NCBI GenBank assembly: GCA_045539095.1
Contig: JAZQER010000035.1
Coordinates: 1 to 24,144, forward strand
Reading direction: 5' to 3'
Length of the DNA stretch: 24,144 bases
Source of the DNA: SFWF01 sp045539095
GTDB taxonomy: Bacteria > Bacillota > Clostridia > Oscillospirales > Acutalibacteraceae
How positions within the stretch are numbered: the stretch's first letter is position 1; each line of letters opens with the position of its first letter. Shown here one piece after another: positions 1-6,583 of the stretch. The translations under genes and the position numbers were made by a program. Under the pieces are notes generated by a model. It was not told the DNA's origin. It searched no databases and worked only from the letters and a program-made list of their open reading frames with translations.

Positions 1-135
1 CTCGGTGAGCGCACTAGCGCGAAGCATGAAGATTAGAGCTTAGGACTCTCCACATCCACCGCAAGCGGTCCCCCTTGAACCTTTGCCCGTGTCATTTCCC
101 AGGTCTGGGTAATGTCTGCTACTGGGAAATACGAA
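1..135 (+). ncRNA. possible structured RNA, 3' part only (identity unknown)
   Basis: No coding frame is convincing here. The stretch is rich in short GC hairpins readable on the plus strand: GCGC/GCGC (9-12 with 17-20), AGAG/CTCT (35-38 with 46-49), ACCG/CGGT (58-61 with 66-69) and ATTTCCCAG/CTGGGAAAT (94-102 with 122-130). It runs directly into a strong intrinsic terminator at 140-169. That arrangement fits the 3' end of a non-coding RNA or leader whose start lies left of the window. I could not match it to a known family; a 6S-type RNA is only a guess. The strand is inferred from the terminator, which could equally serve the lipoprotein gene on the other strand. Confidence 0.35.
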
Positions 136-139
136 AACT

Positions 140-169
140 AAACCCTCCGTAGTTTTATACGGAGGGTTT
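140..169. terminator. bidirectional intrinsic terminator
   Basis: An 11-bp perfect stem, AAACCCTCCGT (140-150) with ACGGAGGGTTT (159-169), encloses an 8-nt loop. It has a T-run on the plus side (TTTTATAG) and TTTAGTTTT on the minus side. On the minus strand it lies about 35 bp after the lipoprotein stop codon. On the plus strand it ends the possible RNA at 1-135. Confidence 0.85.
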
Positions 170-205
170 TATAGTAGGTAATGAAGAATTCATTTGTTAA
201 GATAA

Positions 206-571
206 TCAATAAAACTTGGTATAACCGTCATCACTGCTCGTTTGAGTGCCGGAAGACTGAGTCTCAGAGCTTTCACCCGAATCAGAGCTTGAATTTGAAG
301 AAGACTGTGTATTTGATGAAGATGCATTTGAGCTTCCTGTTATTTCAATCTCGATCTCGGTATTGTTTACGAAATCACTTTCTATCTTCTCAAACTCAGA
401 CGATGTCATATTATCTGCATCGTCATACGCAGGCGTAGAGGATGTGTTTCCGGTGCCTGAATCGGAAGTAACGCTACTGTTATCCGAAGATGTATTATCC
501 TTCTTTCCGCATGCAACAACAGATATGATTAAGAGTCCAACGAGCAATATGACCGAAATTCTTTTAATCAT
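206..571 (-). CDS. Ser/Thr-rich lipoprotein, function unknown
   Basis: The 121-residue product starts with a type II signal peptide: MIKR, a hydrophobic core, and the lipobox SVVAC, with Cys21 the likely lipidated residue. Everything after it is low-complexity and rich in Ser, Thr, Asn, Asp and Glu, without a recognisable fold, so the mature protein is probably a disordered, acidic chain tethered to the outer face of the membrane. The start is supported by GAGGAAAA about 7 nt upstream of the ATG. It lies 21 bp behind the 42-residue peptide gene and is probably the last gene of the same transcript as the secreted cohesin-like protein. No family is recognised. The lipobox is seen directly; the surface role is inferred. 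Confidence 0.75.
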   Translation of the reverse strand: MIKRISVILLVGLLIISVVACGKKDNTSSDNSSVTSDSGTGNTSSTPAYDDADNMTSSEFEKIESDFVNNTEIEIEITGSSNASSSNTQSSSNSSSDSGESSETQSSGTQTSSDDGYTKFY

Positions 572-592
572 AGCGTTTTCCTCGCCAAACTA

Positions 593-721
593 TTATTCGT
601 ATTCATCATATCCGTCTTCAGGGTCACCAAAGCCGGAACCGTCTCCGCTGACGGTTAAAATATCATCAAGTGCTGAAAGGAGAGTTAATTCAACTTCAGC
701 TTCAGAAAAAAGCTTTTTCAT
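593..721 (-). CDS. 42-residue acidic small protein
   Basis: A short frame reads from ATG at 721-719 to TAA at 595-593. GGAGGT (rc of 731-736) lies at ideal spacing before the ATG. The product begins MKKLFSEAEVELTLLSALDD, continues ILTVSGDGSGFGDPEDG and ends in YDEYE, so it is Leu/Val-rich at first and strongly acidic with Gly/Tyr at the end. It has no signal peptide or membrane span. From memory, Clostridia carry many short proteins of the pattern MKK..EVE..L...DILT.S followed by an acidic Gly-rich tail, with no known function. It sits between the secreted cohesin-like gene (31 bp upstream) and the lipoprotein gene (21 bp downstream), all three on one strand with their own ribosome sites. Coding status is likely; function is unknown. 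Confidence 0.7.
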   Translation of the reverse strand: MKKLFSEAEVELTLLSALDDILTVSGDGSGFGDPEDGYDEYE

Positions 722-751
722 TTCTAAAATACCTCCATTAAATTACTCGAA

Positions 752-1813
752 TTATCCTACGTAGTTTTCGTAGATAAATTTCATAAGTTCTTCTCTCTCG
801 ATCGTTGAAATAGAAGTCTTTGCAATAATTTCAGCAATATTCTCAGGAACCTCTCCGCAGTCACCTTCATTGATTGCATCAATTGCAACACCGATTACAG
901 ACTCAGAAGCATATCCGCAGTTAGTTTCCATCTGAGAATTGAAATTTCTGCTGTAGATTACAGTTTCATCTTCAAGTTTAATATATGCTCTTGCAGAAAC
1001 TCTGACACCCAGAGCGTTAGACTGCATATTTCTTACGTTAGCCGTAAAGCTTGCAACATCTTCGCCTTCAGCAAGGGTCTTTTTAGCTACTACAAGACCT
1101 GTTACATTCTCGTCATCGATCATATCAACAGTAAGCTCGTTATAGCCAAGTCTCTTGGTGAACATCATAAGTACGCCTACTTCAACAGCGGGGTTCGCTT
1201 CAGTAATAGCAGCCGCCGCAAGAGTGTCATCAACCTGAATATTGAATCTAATGTCCTGAGTTCCTTTATCAGACGCAGTCTTAAGAATAGCAGCGCCGTT
1301 AACATTAATGATGTCATTGTCTTTTACAGCTACGTTTCTACGAGCTGCCTTAACATTAAGATAGTCAGTACCTGTCTGGTTAGCTATCTTTGTGGTGAGA
1401 ATGAATGTAGCGTCTTCATTTTCGCCAACAACAGCGAAGTTAACAACGAATAACTCTCGTGTATCAGATACAAGAGCTATGAAGCGGATAGCTCCGTTTT
1501 CCTCATCTATATCAAAGACAGTTCCTTCGGGGTTTGTGGTGGTATCAAGATTAGACACAATTGAATCATAATCAAAAACGCCTGTGTCATATGTTATGGT
1601 ACCCTCAACAGCGCCTACTGCGGAACCAGCCTCGTCAAGATAAACAGCAAGCTCATAAAGCTCTGTGCCGCCTTGTTCGGTAAGACCAATCTCACTTTTT
1701 CCGTAAAGGGAAATAGTAGGTTTTTCTCCTTCAGCGGATGCCGAAATTGCAGCTACGCCGAGAAGCATAACAAGAGAAACAATAACAGCAATAACTTTCC
1801 TTAAATTGCGCAT
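752..1813 (-). CDS. secreted cohesin-like surface protein
   Basis: I start this at the ATG at 1813-1811 rather than the in-frame ATG at 1864, because AGGAGG lies about 9 nt before it and the product then opens with a clean signal peptide (MRNLRKVIAV, hydrophobic stretch, ASA cleavage site). The 353-residue protein then has a beta-rich region of about 140 residues with the cohesin-like pattern VGAVEGTITYDTGVFDYDSI. A second all-beta region (about 170-315) is of a type I recall from clostridial surface proteins: a GVLMMF strand, then NVRNM, then ARAYIKLEDETVIYS. No dockerin, sortase LPXTG motif or C-terminal membrane anchor is visible, so it may be released or held through a partner. It leads the three-gene cassette with the small acidic peptide and the lipoprotein. 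Domain naming is by eye. Confidence 0.7.
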   Translation of the reverse strand: MRNLRKVIAVIVSLVMLLGVAAISASAEGEKPTISLYGKSEIGLTEQGGTELYELAVYLDEAGSAVGAVEGTITYDTGVFDYDSIVSNLDTTTNPEGTVFDIDEENGAIRFIALVSDTRELFVVNFAVVGENEDATFILTTKIANQTGTDYLNVKAARRNVAVKDNDIINVNGAAILKTASDKGTQDIRFNIQVDDTLAAAAITEANPAVEVGVLMMFTKRLGYNELTVDMIDDENVTGLVVAKKTLAEGEDVASFTANVRNMQSNALGVRVSARAYIKLEDETVIYSRNFNSQMETNCGYASESVIGVAIDAINEGDCGEVPENIAEIIAKTSISTIEREELMKFIYENYVG

Positions 1814-1942
1814 TTGAAATTTCCTCCTATACCGTGTATGTACTAAATTTATCCGTTTCGACATCGGAAAAATGCAAAAGATTATAAGCTCATCTCCGCC
1901 TTTTTGCGAAAAAATGCAATAATCCCCTACCTTGTCTGTATA

Positions 1943-1971
1943 ATTCTATCACAACATTAGTAGAATTGCAA
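1943..1971 (-). promoter_or_regulatory. sigma-A promoter for the secreted-protein cassette
   Basis: On the minus strand TTGCAA (1971-1966), a 17-bp spacer and TAGAAT (1948-1943) form a good promoter with an extended TGTGA before the -10 box. Transcription would start near 1936, leaving a leader of about 120 nt. The 12-mer TGTTGTGATAGA around the -10 box recurs in the LytTR promoter. Confidence 0.65.
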
Positions 1972-1981
1972 GACATTTGTG

Positions 1982-2129
1982 AAAAAATTTTCATAAATTT
2001 TTAATGAAATTTTAATTTCATCGGGCAATCTAATTTTTATTGTGTTTTTTGCACATAATAATCACACAAAAACCGCCACTCAATGGCACCTTTTCAAGCT
2101 TTTTATTCTTAGCAGAGAAGGTATACCTG
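1982..2129. other. AT-rich divergent intergenic region
   Basis: This is the core of a 372-bp gene-free stretch (1814-2185) between divergent genes. It holds the minus-strand promoter at 1943-1971 and the plus-strand cysK promoter at 2130-2159. Between them is AT-rich DNA with a weak dyad (TGAAAT/ATTTCA around 2003-2020) and no frame with a ribosome site. I see no riboswitch-like structure. Confidence 0.5.
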
Positions 2130-2159
2130 TTGACTATACTACGCATGATATGGTACAAT
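2130..2159 (+). promoter_or_regulatory. sigma-A promoter for cysK-DUF1622
   Basis: TTGACT (2130-2135), an 18-bp spacer and TACAAT (2154-2159) lie just upstream of cysK. The predicted start near 2166 leaves a leader of only about 20 nt, which leaves no room for a T-box or other leader regulator. Control, if any, must act at the promoter itself. Confidence 0.65.
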
Positions 2160-2185
2160 AATAAAAAAACTTGGGTGTGATATTT

Positions 2186-3097
2186 ATGAATAGCTTGGAA
2201 TCTCTTACCGGACTCATAGGCAACACTCCTTTGCTTCATATTAAATGTAGCAAACCCGCCGATATTTACGCAAAGCTTGAATTTTTTAACCCCGCCGCTT
2301 CTATAAAGGACCGCGCTGCTCTTTATATGATAGAACAAGCCGAAAAAAGCGGCAAAATAAAGACGGGTGATACTATTATTGAGCCGACCAGCGGAAACAC
2401 AGGTATCGGACTCGCTATGATAGGCGTTTCAAAAGGATACCGTGTAATAATAACTATGCCCGACACTATGTCAAAAGAACGCATAGCTCTTATGAAGGCA
2501 TACGGTGCCGAGGTCGTGCTGACCGAGGGAGTACTCGGTATGGCAGGCGCTATCAAAAAGGCGGAAGAGCTTGCCAAAAGGCTTGGCGGTACCGTTATGG
2601 GACAGTTTTCTAATCCTGCTAACGTACTGGCACATTTTGAGACAACGGGTCCCGAAATATGGCGCGACACCGACGGAGAAATAGATATTTTTGTTTCGGC
2701 TATAGGTACGGGCGGAACAATAAGTGGAGTCGGAAAGTATTTAAAGAGTCAAAACGGCAATATTAAAGTTATAGGCGTAGAGCCTGCCTCCTCACCTGTT
2801 CTAACGGGCGGTGAAAAGGGTCCTCACAAAATTCAAGGTATTGGCGCTGGCTTTATTCCCGAAATACTTGATATGTCGGTATGTGATGAAATAGTCACAG
2901 TAAGCGACGAGGAAGCATACACATCAGGACGCGAGCTTGCGGCAAGCCAAGGTCTTCTTGTTGGCATTTCGTCGGGTGCGGCGTATGCCGCGGCACTGAA
3001 GATAGCAGCCCTTGAGGAAAACCGCGGCAAAAAAATAGTAGTTATCTTCCCCGATTCAGGCTCAAGATATCTTTCTACCGAAGGTTATTATTTATAA
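2186..3097 (+). CDS. cysK: cysteine synthase A (O-acetylserine sulfhydrylase)
   Basis: This PLP enzyme makes L-cysteine from O-acetylserine and sulfide in the cytoplasm. The 303-residue length is normal for the family. Visible landmarks are the N-terminal LTGLIGNTPLL, the PLP lysine in SIKDRA (Lys41), the TSGNTG loop that binds the substrate carboxylate, the phosphate-binding GTGGT, and the C-terminal GISSGA and PDSGSRYLST. I choose the ATG at 2186, since an in-frame TTG at 2171 lies almost on top of the transcription start; the ribosome site GGTGTGA is modest. The DUF1622 gene follows 12 bp downstream, with its ribosome site overlapping the cysK stop. Homologues such as cysteine synthase B or cystathionine beta-synthase are less likely given the length and the absence of CBS domains. 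Confidence 0.93.
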   Translation: MNSLESLTGLIGNTPLLHIKCSKPADIYAKLEFFNPAASIKDRAALYMIEQAEKSGKIKTGDTIIEPTSGNTGIGLAMIGVSKGYRVIITMPDTMSKERIALMKAYGAEVVLTEGVLGMAGAIKKAEELAKRLGGTVMGQFSNPANVLAHFETTGPEIWRDTDGEIDIFVSAIGTGGTISGVGKYLKSQNGNIKVIGVEPASSPVLTGGEKGPHKIQGIGAGFIPEILDMSVCDEIVTVSDEEAYTSGRELAASQGLLVGISSGAAYAAALKIAALEENRGKKIVVIFPDSGSRYLSTEGYYL

Positions 3098-3109
3098 GGA
3101 GTTTGATGT

Positions 3110-3466
3110 ATGAACTTTTTAGAAAAGGCAATTGAAATTGGATTGCCTTACATAATCGCAATTCTTGAGATAATGGGCATCATAATTGTTTTCTGGAGTT
3201 CTATAAAGGGTTTTTGGGAATATATACAGAACACCTTTATGCACAAGGAACACGATTTGCAATATAACCTCGCGACAGGTCTGGCAACGGGTCTTGAATT
3301 CAAGGTCGCGGCAGAAATACTCAAAACGGTACTCATACGGGAACTCAGCGAACTGCTGATACTCGGTGCGGTAATATTGTTGCGTGCACTTATCAAGCTG
3401 TTTATTCATTTTGAACTTGAAAAGAAAGACAAAAAGACAAAAGCTACCACAAAGAGCGAGACTTAA
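3110..3466 (+). CDS. DUF1622 family membrane protein
   Basis: The 118-residue protein has two membrane spans (about 10-35 and 72-98) around a loop carrying the DUF1622 signature LATGLATGLEFKVAAEILKT, followed by LLILGAVILLRALI and a Lys-rich C-terminal tail. The family is widespread in bacteria and its function is unknown. AAGGAG overlaps the cysK stop and lies about 10 nt before this ATG, so the two genes are cotranscribed. That does not by itself prove a sulfur-related role. The last codons and the stop sit inside a 16-bp terminator hairpin. Confidence 0.85.
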   Translation: MNFLEKAIEIGLPYIIAILEIMGIIIVFWSSIKGFWEYIQNTFMHKEHDLQYNLATGLATGLEFKVAAEILKTVLIRELSELLILGAVILLRALIKLFIHFELEKKDKKTKATTKSET

Positions 3467-3483
3467 TGTCTCGCTCTTTGTGG
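3447..3483. terminator. 16-bp hairpin terminator between converging genes
   Basis: A perfect 16-bp stem (3447-3462 with 3468-3483) closes a TTAAT loop that contains the DUF1622 stop codon TAA (3464-3466). There is no clear T-run on the plus side (CATTATAG). On the minus side, after the nitroreductase stop, the hairpin is followed by TAGCTTTTGTCTTTTT. It probably serves both converging transcripts. Confidence 0.7.
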
Positions 3484-3485
3484 CA

Positions 3486-4013
3486 TTATAGTTCCTTTAC
3501 AAGTTCATCCATAGACTTACGTTTTTTACCGCGGAGTTTATCACCCTCTGCTGCGTAGCCAAGGCAGATAACAAGGCGTACCGCTCCATCAAGTGAGCAT
3601 ATATCTTTGATTTTATCGCCGTCCAACCAGCCGAGGATGCATGTAGAAAGCCCTTGAGCGGCAGTTTCGGCGGTTATATAAGCCGCTACTATTCCGATAT
3701 CTATTGAGCGGTAGTCGTTACCCTTTATTTTTGCACCGAGGGCGGCGCTTTTTACATAAGGCATTTCTGATATAACTATCTGAATAGGTGCGTCGGCAGC
3801 AAACTTATTCATTCCCATACCCATAGTGGCTTTCGCCACCTGCTTTGCTATTTCTCCCTTACAGACGGTGAGCATATATGGCTGGCCGTTGCAGGCAGAA
3901 GGTGCAAGACGTGCTGACGCGAGTATTGCAGAAAGTTTTTCATCTTCTACACCCCTTGTCGCATCATAATTACGGCAAGACTGCCTTATATTTGCAATTT
4001 CAGAAAAGTTCAT
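3486..4013 (-). CDS. nitroreductase-family FMN oxidoreductase
   Basis: The 175-residue product has the nitroreductase N-terminus IRQSCRNY, in which Arg10, Ser12 and Arg14 match the RxSxR residues that bind FMN phosphate. SACNGQPYMLTV follows, and later ALGAKIKGNDYRSIDIGIVAAYI and the C-terminal LGYAAEGDKLRGKKRKS. Such enzymes are usually NAD(P)H-dependent, FMN-containing dimers reducing nitroaromatics, quinones or similar; the substrate cannot be told from sequence. I use the ATG at 4013-4011, not the GTG two codons earlier, because GAGG is 7 nt from the ATG and too close to the GTG. It appears to be a single gene between two terminators. Confidence 0.88.
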   Translation of the reverse strand: MNFSEIANIRQSCRNYDATRGVEDEKLSAILASARLAPSACNGQPYMLTVCKGEIAKQVAKATMGMGMNKFAADAPIQIVISEMPYVKSAALGAKIKGNDYRSIDIGIVAAYITAETAAQGLSTCILGWLDGDKIKDICSLDGAVRLVICLGYAAEGDKLRGKKRKSMDELVKEL

Positions 4014-4055
4014 AACCACACCTCATTCGTTTTATAATTATATTATATAATAAAA

Positions 4056-4078
4056 CCGCCGCTTTTGTAAAGCGGCGG
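4056..4078 (-). terminator. intrinsic terminator after DUF3021 gene
   Basis: A 10-bp GC-rich stem, CCGCCGCTTT (4056-4065) with AAAGCGGCGG (4069-4078), has a 3-nt loop and a TTTTATTATA run on the minus strand. It lies 6 bp after the DUF3021 stop. The AT-rich run after it (TATAATATAATTATAA) could supply a -10 box for the nitroreductase gene. Confidence 0.88.
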
Positions 4079-4084
4079 CAGATG

Positions 4085-4501
4085 TTATGAGAATTTTTTA
4101 TTCATTTTTTTGCTCACAACTTTTACCGAAATATAAACCGTTATCCATACCGCAAAATATACAGCAACGAATATAGCCGCAAATATTACGAGCACCATCG
4201 GTTCAAAGGGTATCCAACTATTTAGTATGTAACATACTGAATATGCCGCAAATAGGGTCACAAAATGGATAAGGAGTGACTTTGCGATCGGCCAATGTTC
4301 TATCTGATTAAAGACAGACGCTCCCGCCTGCACAAAGGCAAGCAGATAAATTGAAACTATTGCAAGGCACACCTGGCTGCCGCCGAGCGAAAAATCAGTA
4401 ATACTGCGCTCCAGAATGGCGTAAATTATACCCATAATAATCGGACCGAAGCCACCGAACATAAGTCCGCGATGTAAAAATGTTTTTAAGTATTTGTTCA
4501 T
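4085..4501 (-). CDS. DUF3021 membrane protein, partner of the LytTR regulator
   Basis: This 138-residue protein has four predicted membrane spans (about 12-30, 43-62, 76-95 and 101-128), short loops and a basic C-terminal tail (KVVSKKMNKKF). The pattern and the position directly behind a stand-alone LytTR gene match DUF3021. From family knowledge such membrane proteins pair with LytTR transcription factors and are thought to hold or inhibit them at the membrane. The ATG follows the LytTR stop in the arrangement TAATATG (1-nt gap), so translation is probably coupled. The membrane topology is predicted by eye; the inhibitory role is inferred. Confidence 0.82.
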   Translation of the reverse strand: MNKYLKTFLHRGLMFGGFGPIIMGIIYAILERSITDFSLGGSQVCLAIVSIYLLAFVQAGASVFNQIEHWPIAKSLLIHFVTLFAAYSVCYILNSWIPFEPMVLVIFAAIFVAVYFAVWITVYISVKVVSKKMNKKFS

Positions 4502-4502
4502 A

Positions 4503-4934
4503 TTATATTCCTAACCTTTCTTTAACTGTTTTAATATTTCTTCTTGAAACATAATCGGTATATCCGTTTTTAAAAGTCACTGTAAGCGAGCCTGAGAATG
4601 CTGCGCCGAAGCTTTCAATCTTATTTATATCTCCAATGCAGGACTGATTGAGTTTTATGAAGTTATCCGGAAGCTGCTCTTCAAGTTTGTACAGACGCTG
4701 TTTGATATGGAACCTATCTCTTTCGGTATAGGCGTATATCTTATTATTTTCAACCGTAAAACAATATATTCCGGATAATTCAAGCTTTACGACCTCTCCG
4801 TCCTTATATCCTAAAAACTCGGTATTATTTTCAACGACAAGCTTTTCAATAGATGTCACTATGGCATTTTTCTCGTGGGCGTAAACTATAACCTCCTCTT
4901 CTCTTTCTTTATCGATAAAGATATTTATTTTCAT
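4503..4934 (-). CDS. LytTR-domain transcriptional regulator
   Basis: The 143-residue protein has no phosphoacceptor receiver domain. A short N-terminal segment (1-40) precedes a LytTR DNA-binding fold (about 45-142): KLELSGIYCFTVENNKIYAYT, RLYKLEEQLPDNFIKLNQS, then GSLTVTFKNGYTDYVSRRNIK, which matches the usual F.r.hrS.ivN / y.vsR.y...lk. pattern. Stand-alone LytTR proteins bind direct repeats upstream of target genes and often regulate themselves. The start is backed by AAGGAGG about 10 nt upstream. Its neighbour DUF3021 suggests a membrane-controlled two-gene switch. The targets are not visible. Confidence 0.88.
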   Translation of the reverse strand: MKINIFIDKEREEEVIVYAHEKNAIVTSIEKLVVENNTEFLGYKDGEVVKLELSGIYCFTVENNKIYAYTERDRFHIKQRLYKLEEQLPDNFIKLNQSCIGDINKIESFGAAFSGSLTVTFKNGYTDYVSRRNIKTVKERLGI

Positions 4935-4958
4935 TTGAGGTTCCCTCCTTGCAAATTC

Positions 4959-4988
4959 ACTCTATCACAACAGTTTGATTTTTGTCAA
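4959..4988 (-). promoter_or_regulatory. promoter for LytTR-DUF3021
   Basis: TTGACA (4988-4983), an 18-bp spacer and TAGAGT (4964-4959) stand about 25 bp before the LytTR start. The -10 region shares TGTTGTGATAGA with the promoter at 1943-1971. I see no clear LytTR-type direct repeat in the short upstream gap. Confidence 0.6.
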
Positions 4989-5028
4989 CCGTCCCAAAGC
5001 GTTCGGTCGGTATCGAAAAGTATGCGGT

Positions 5029-5058
5029 AAAAAAAGACCAACCACAAAGGATTGGTCT
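5029..5058 (-). terminator. intrinsic terminator after FGGY kinase
   Basis: The stem AGACCAA (5035-5041) with TTGGTCT (5052-5058) has a 10-nt loop and a run of six T on the minus strand (5034-5029). It begins 6 bp after the kinase stop. Confidence 0.85.
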
Positions 5059-5064
5059 AAAAAA

Positions 5065-6468
5065 TTACTTTCTCACATTTAGTATATCGTCGTACTTTTT
5101 AAAGCTTTCATAAACTGCAGAATAGTCATCACCCGTAGGCATATATTCCTTATCGGTCGCGATATTGCGGCAAGCCTCTTCCACAGAGGTAAACGCTCCT
5201 CCACCGACTCCCGCAAATATTGCCGAGCCGAGGCAAGCCGTTTCCTTATTTTTAAGGGTAACTAGTTTCTTTCCCGTAAGGTTGGTCTTCATAGAACACC
5301 AGAGAGGACTCTTTGCGCCGCCACCCATTATGCGTATTTCTTCTACAGGAACGCCGAGATAGTCAAGATTGCTCTTAAGCATACAGGCTACCGACTCCAT
5401 TATAGCTCTTGCAAAATGGGCCGGTGTATGCTCGGGGGTAAGTCCCGTAAAGGAACCTCTGGCATCGGGGTTATATTTCGGCATCGTAGAGCCGCAAAGA
5501 TATGGCAGGAAGGTCACTCCGTCGCTGCCGACGGGGATTTTCTTCGCCATCTCGTCTATATCCTTAAAGTTTTTATCACTCATAAATGCCTTTTGGAACC
5601 ACTTAAGAGCCATTCCCGCGGTAGCGCTCCAGGAAAGAAGAGCGTATCCGCCGTTAAAGTTATAATGACAGGGCACGAAGCTGTCCTCGTCATATTCAGG
5701 CATCTTTTCGGTAGGCATAAATATCGCCATTGTAGTACCCGTCATTTCACTGATGATACCTTCTTTGATAACACCTGCTCCGACTGCGCCTGCCACCTGA
5801 TCCATAGCAGAGGTCACGACCTTTATGCCCTCATACTCGCCAACGGCAACACCGCTGTCAAGAAGCTCGGGCAGCATCTCGCGACCGACACCGATAAATG
5901 AGAGGATTTCGTCCCACCAATCGCCGCCTTTAATATCAAAATAAAGACTTGAGGACTGAAGAGTCTTTTCGGTAACAAACTTACCCGTCAGCTTATAAAG
6001 CAGATAGTCTTCAAGCAAAAAGACCTTTTTGGTCTTCGCCCAGACCTCGGGCTCATTATTTTTTACCCAGAGCAGCTTGCAAGCGGGCCAGGTAGCCGTA
6101 ATCTCAGGCTGACCCGTTATCTCGTAGACCTTCTGTCTGCCGAACTGCTTCTCAATAAGCTCTGCCTCTGCGGTAGCACGGTTATCGAGCCAGACAATGG
6201 CATCACGAACAGGCTCTCCATTTTCGTCAGTGAGTATAAGGGTTTCGCACTGGGTATCGATAGCAAGGGCGTCTACCTTTGCTTTTTCTTTTGAGCTTTC
6301 TATTGCATTTTTAAGAAGCTCCCAATACTTTTCTGCTTCAACCACTACCCTATCAGCTGATGTCTTGAGAGTATAGTCCTGAAGAGAATCGGCAAGCTCG
6401 TTAAATTTTTCATCAAACATTACCGATTTGACCGAGGTTGTACCGAAATCTATTCCTAGTAAGTTCAT
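5065..6468 (-). CDS. FGGY-family carbohydrate kinase, substrate uncertain
   Basis: The 467-residue protein has both FGGY ASKHA domains: phosphate-binding GIDFGTTSVK near the N-terminus, DAIVWLDNRA (89-98), the catalytic-base region SAMDQVAGAVGAG with Asp223, TGTTMA, and the C-terminal adenosine-site IMGGGAKSPLW and ETACLGSAIFAG. It would phosphorylate a sugar or polyol with ATP in the cytoplasm. Overall it looks xylulokinase-like. However, the segment where xylulokinases have the substrate-contacting GQMHG reads DTQCE (71-75), which argues for another substrate. No isomerase, epimerase or transporter lies beside it to identify the sugar. It is transcribed alone from its own promoter. AGGTG before the ATG is a modest ribosome site. 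Confidence 0.85.
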   Translation of the reverse strand: MNLLGIDFGTTSVKSVMFDEKFNELADSLQDYTLKTSADRVVVEAEKYWELLKNAIESSKEKAKVDALAIDTQCETLILTDENGEPVRDAIVWLDNRATAEAELIEKQFGRQKVYEITGQPEITATWPACKLLWVKNNEPEVWAKTKKVFLLEDYLLYKLTGKFVTEKTLQSSSLYFDIKGGDWWDEILSFIGVGREMLPELLDSGVAVGEYEGIKVVTSAMDQVAGAVGAGVIKEGIISEMTGTTMAIFMPTEKMPEYDEDSFVPCHYNFNGGYALLSWSATAGMALKWFQKAFMSDKNFKDIDEMAKKIPVGSDGVTFLPYLCGSTMPKYNPDARGSFTGLTPEHTPAHFARAIMESVACMLKSNLDYLGVPVEEIRIMGGGAKSPLWCSMKTNLTGKKLVTLKNKETACLGSAIFAGVGGGAFTSVEEACRNIATDKEYMPTGDDYSAVYESFKKYDDILNVRK

Positions 6469-6516
6469 ATTAGCACCTTTTCGCCTTTATTTTTACAAAA
6501 CTGTTTGTTTTAAAGT

Positions 6517-6545
6517 ATTATATCAATAAAATAGGTGTTTATCAA
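6517..6545 (-). promoter_or_regulatory. promoter for FGGY kinase
   Basis: TTGATA (6545-6540), a 17-bp spacer and TATAAT (6522-6517) make a near-consensus sigma-A promoter. Just downstream is a small dyad, AAAAC/GTTTT (about 6497-6511), where a repressor could sit. No cre box is seen. Confidence 0.75.
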
Positions 6546-6557
6546 GTCTTATAAAGT

Positions 6558-6583
6558 AAAAAACAGGCAAAAGCCTGTTTTTT
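6558..6583 (-). terminator. intrinsic terminator after MBL-fold gene
   Basis: CAGGC (6564-6568) and GCCTG (6573-6577) flank an AAAA loop, extended by six A and six T on either side. The stop codon of the hydrolase (6584-6582) touches the hairpin. It ends the dut-trmB-COG0523 transcript. Confidence 0.9.

Noticed and set aside
31..50. A tRNA-Leu(UAG)-like anticodon arm (AGAG CTTAGGA CTCT)
   Set aside because: No D-arm GG, no T-loop TTCRA and no acceptor stem in register.
71..130. Resemblance to the 3' half of a TPP riboswitch (CCCTTGAACCT, then TCTGGGTAATG and CTGGGAAAT)
   Set aside because: The CUGAGA element and the P2/P3 arms are missing upstream, P5 does not pair, and there is an extra insert between the conserved blocks.
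2030..2338. Minus-strand frame overlapping the cysK start
   Set aside because: It covers the cysK promoter and 5' end, has no ribosome site, and its composition is not protein-like.
5416..5901. 161-residue plus-strand frame inside the FGGY kinase
   Set aside because: It is a shadow of a well-conserved gene on the other strand, with no family features.
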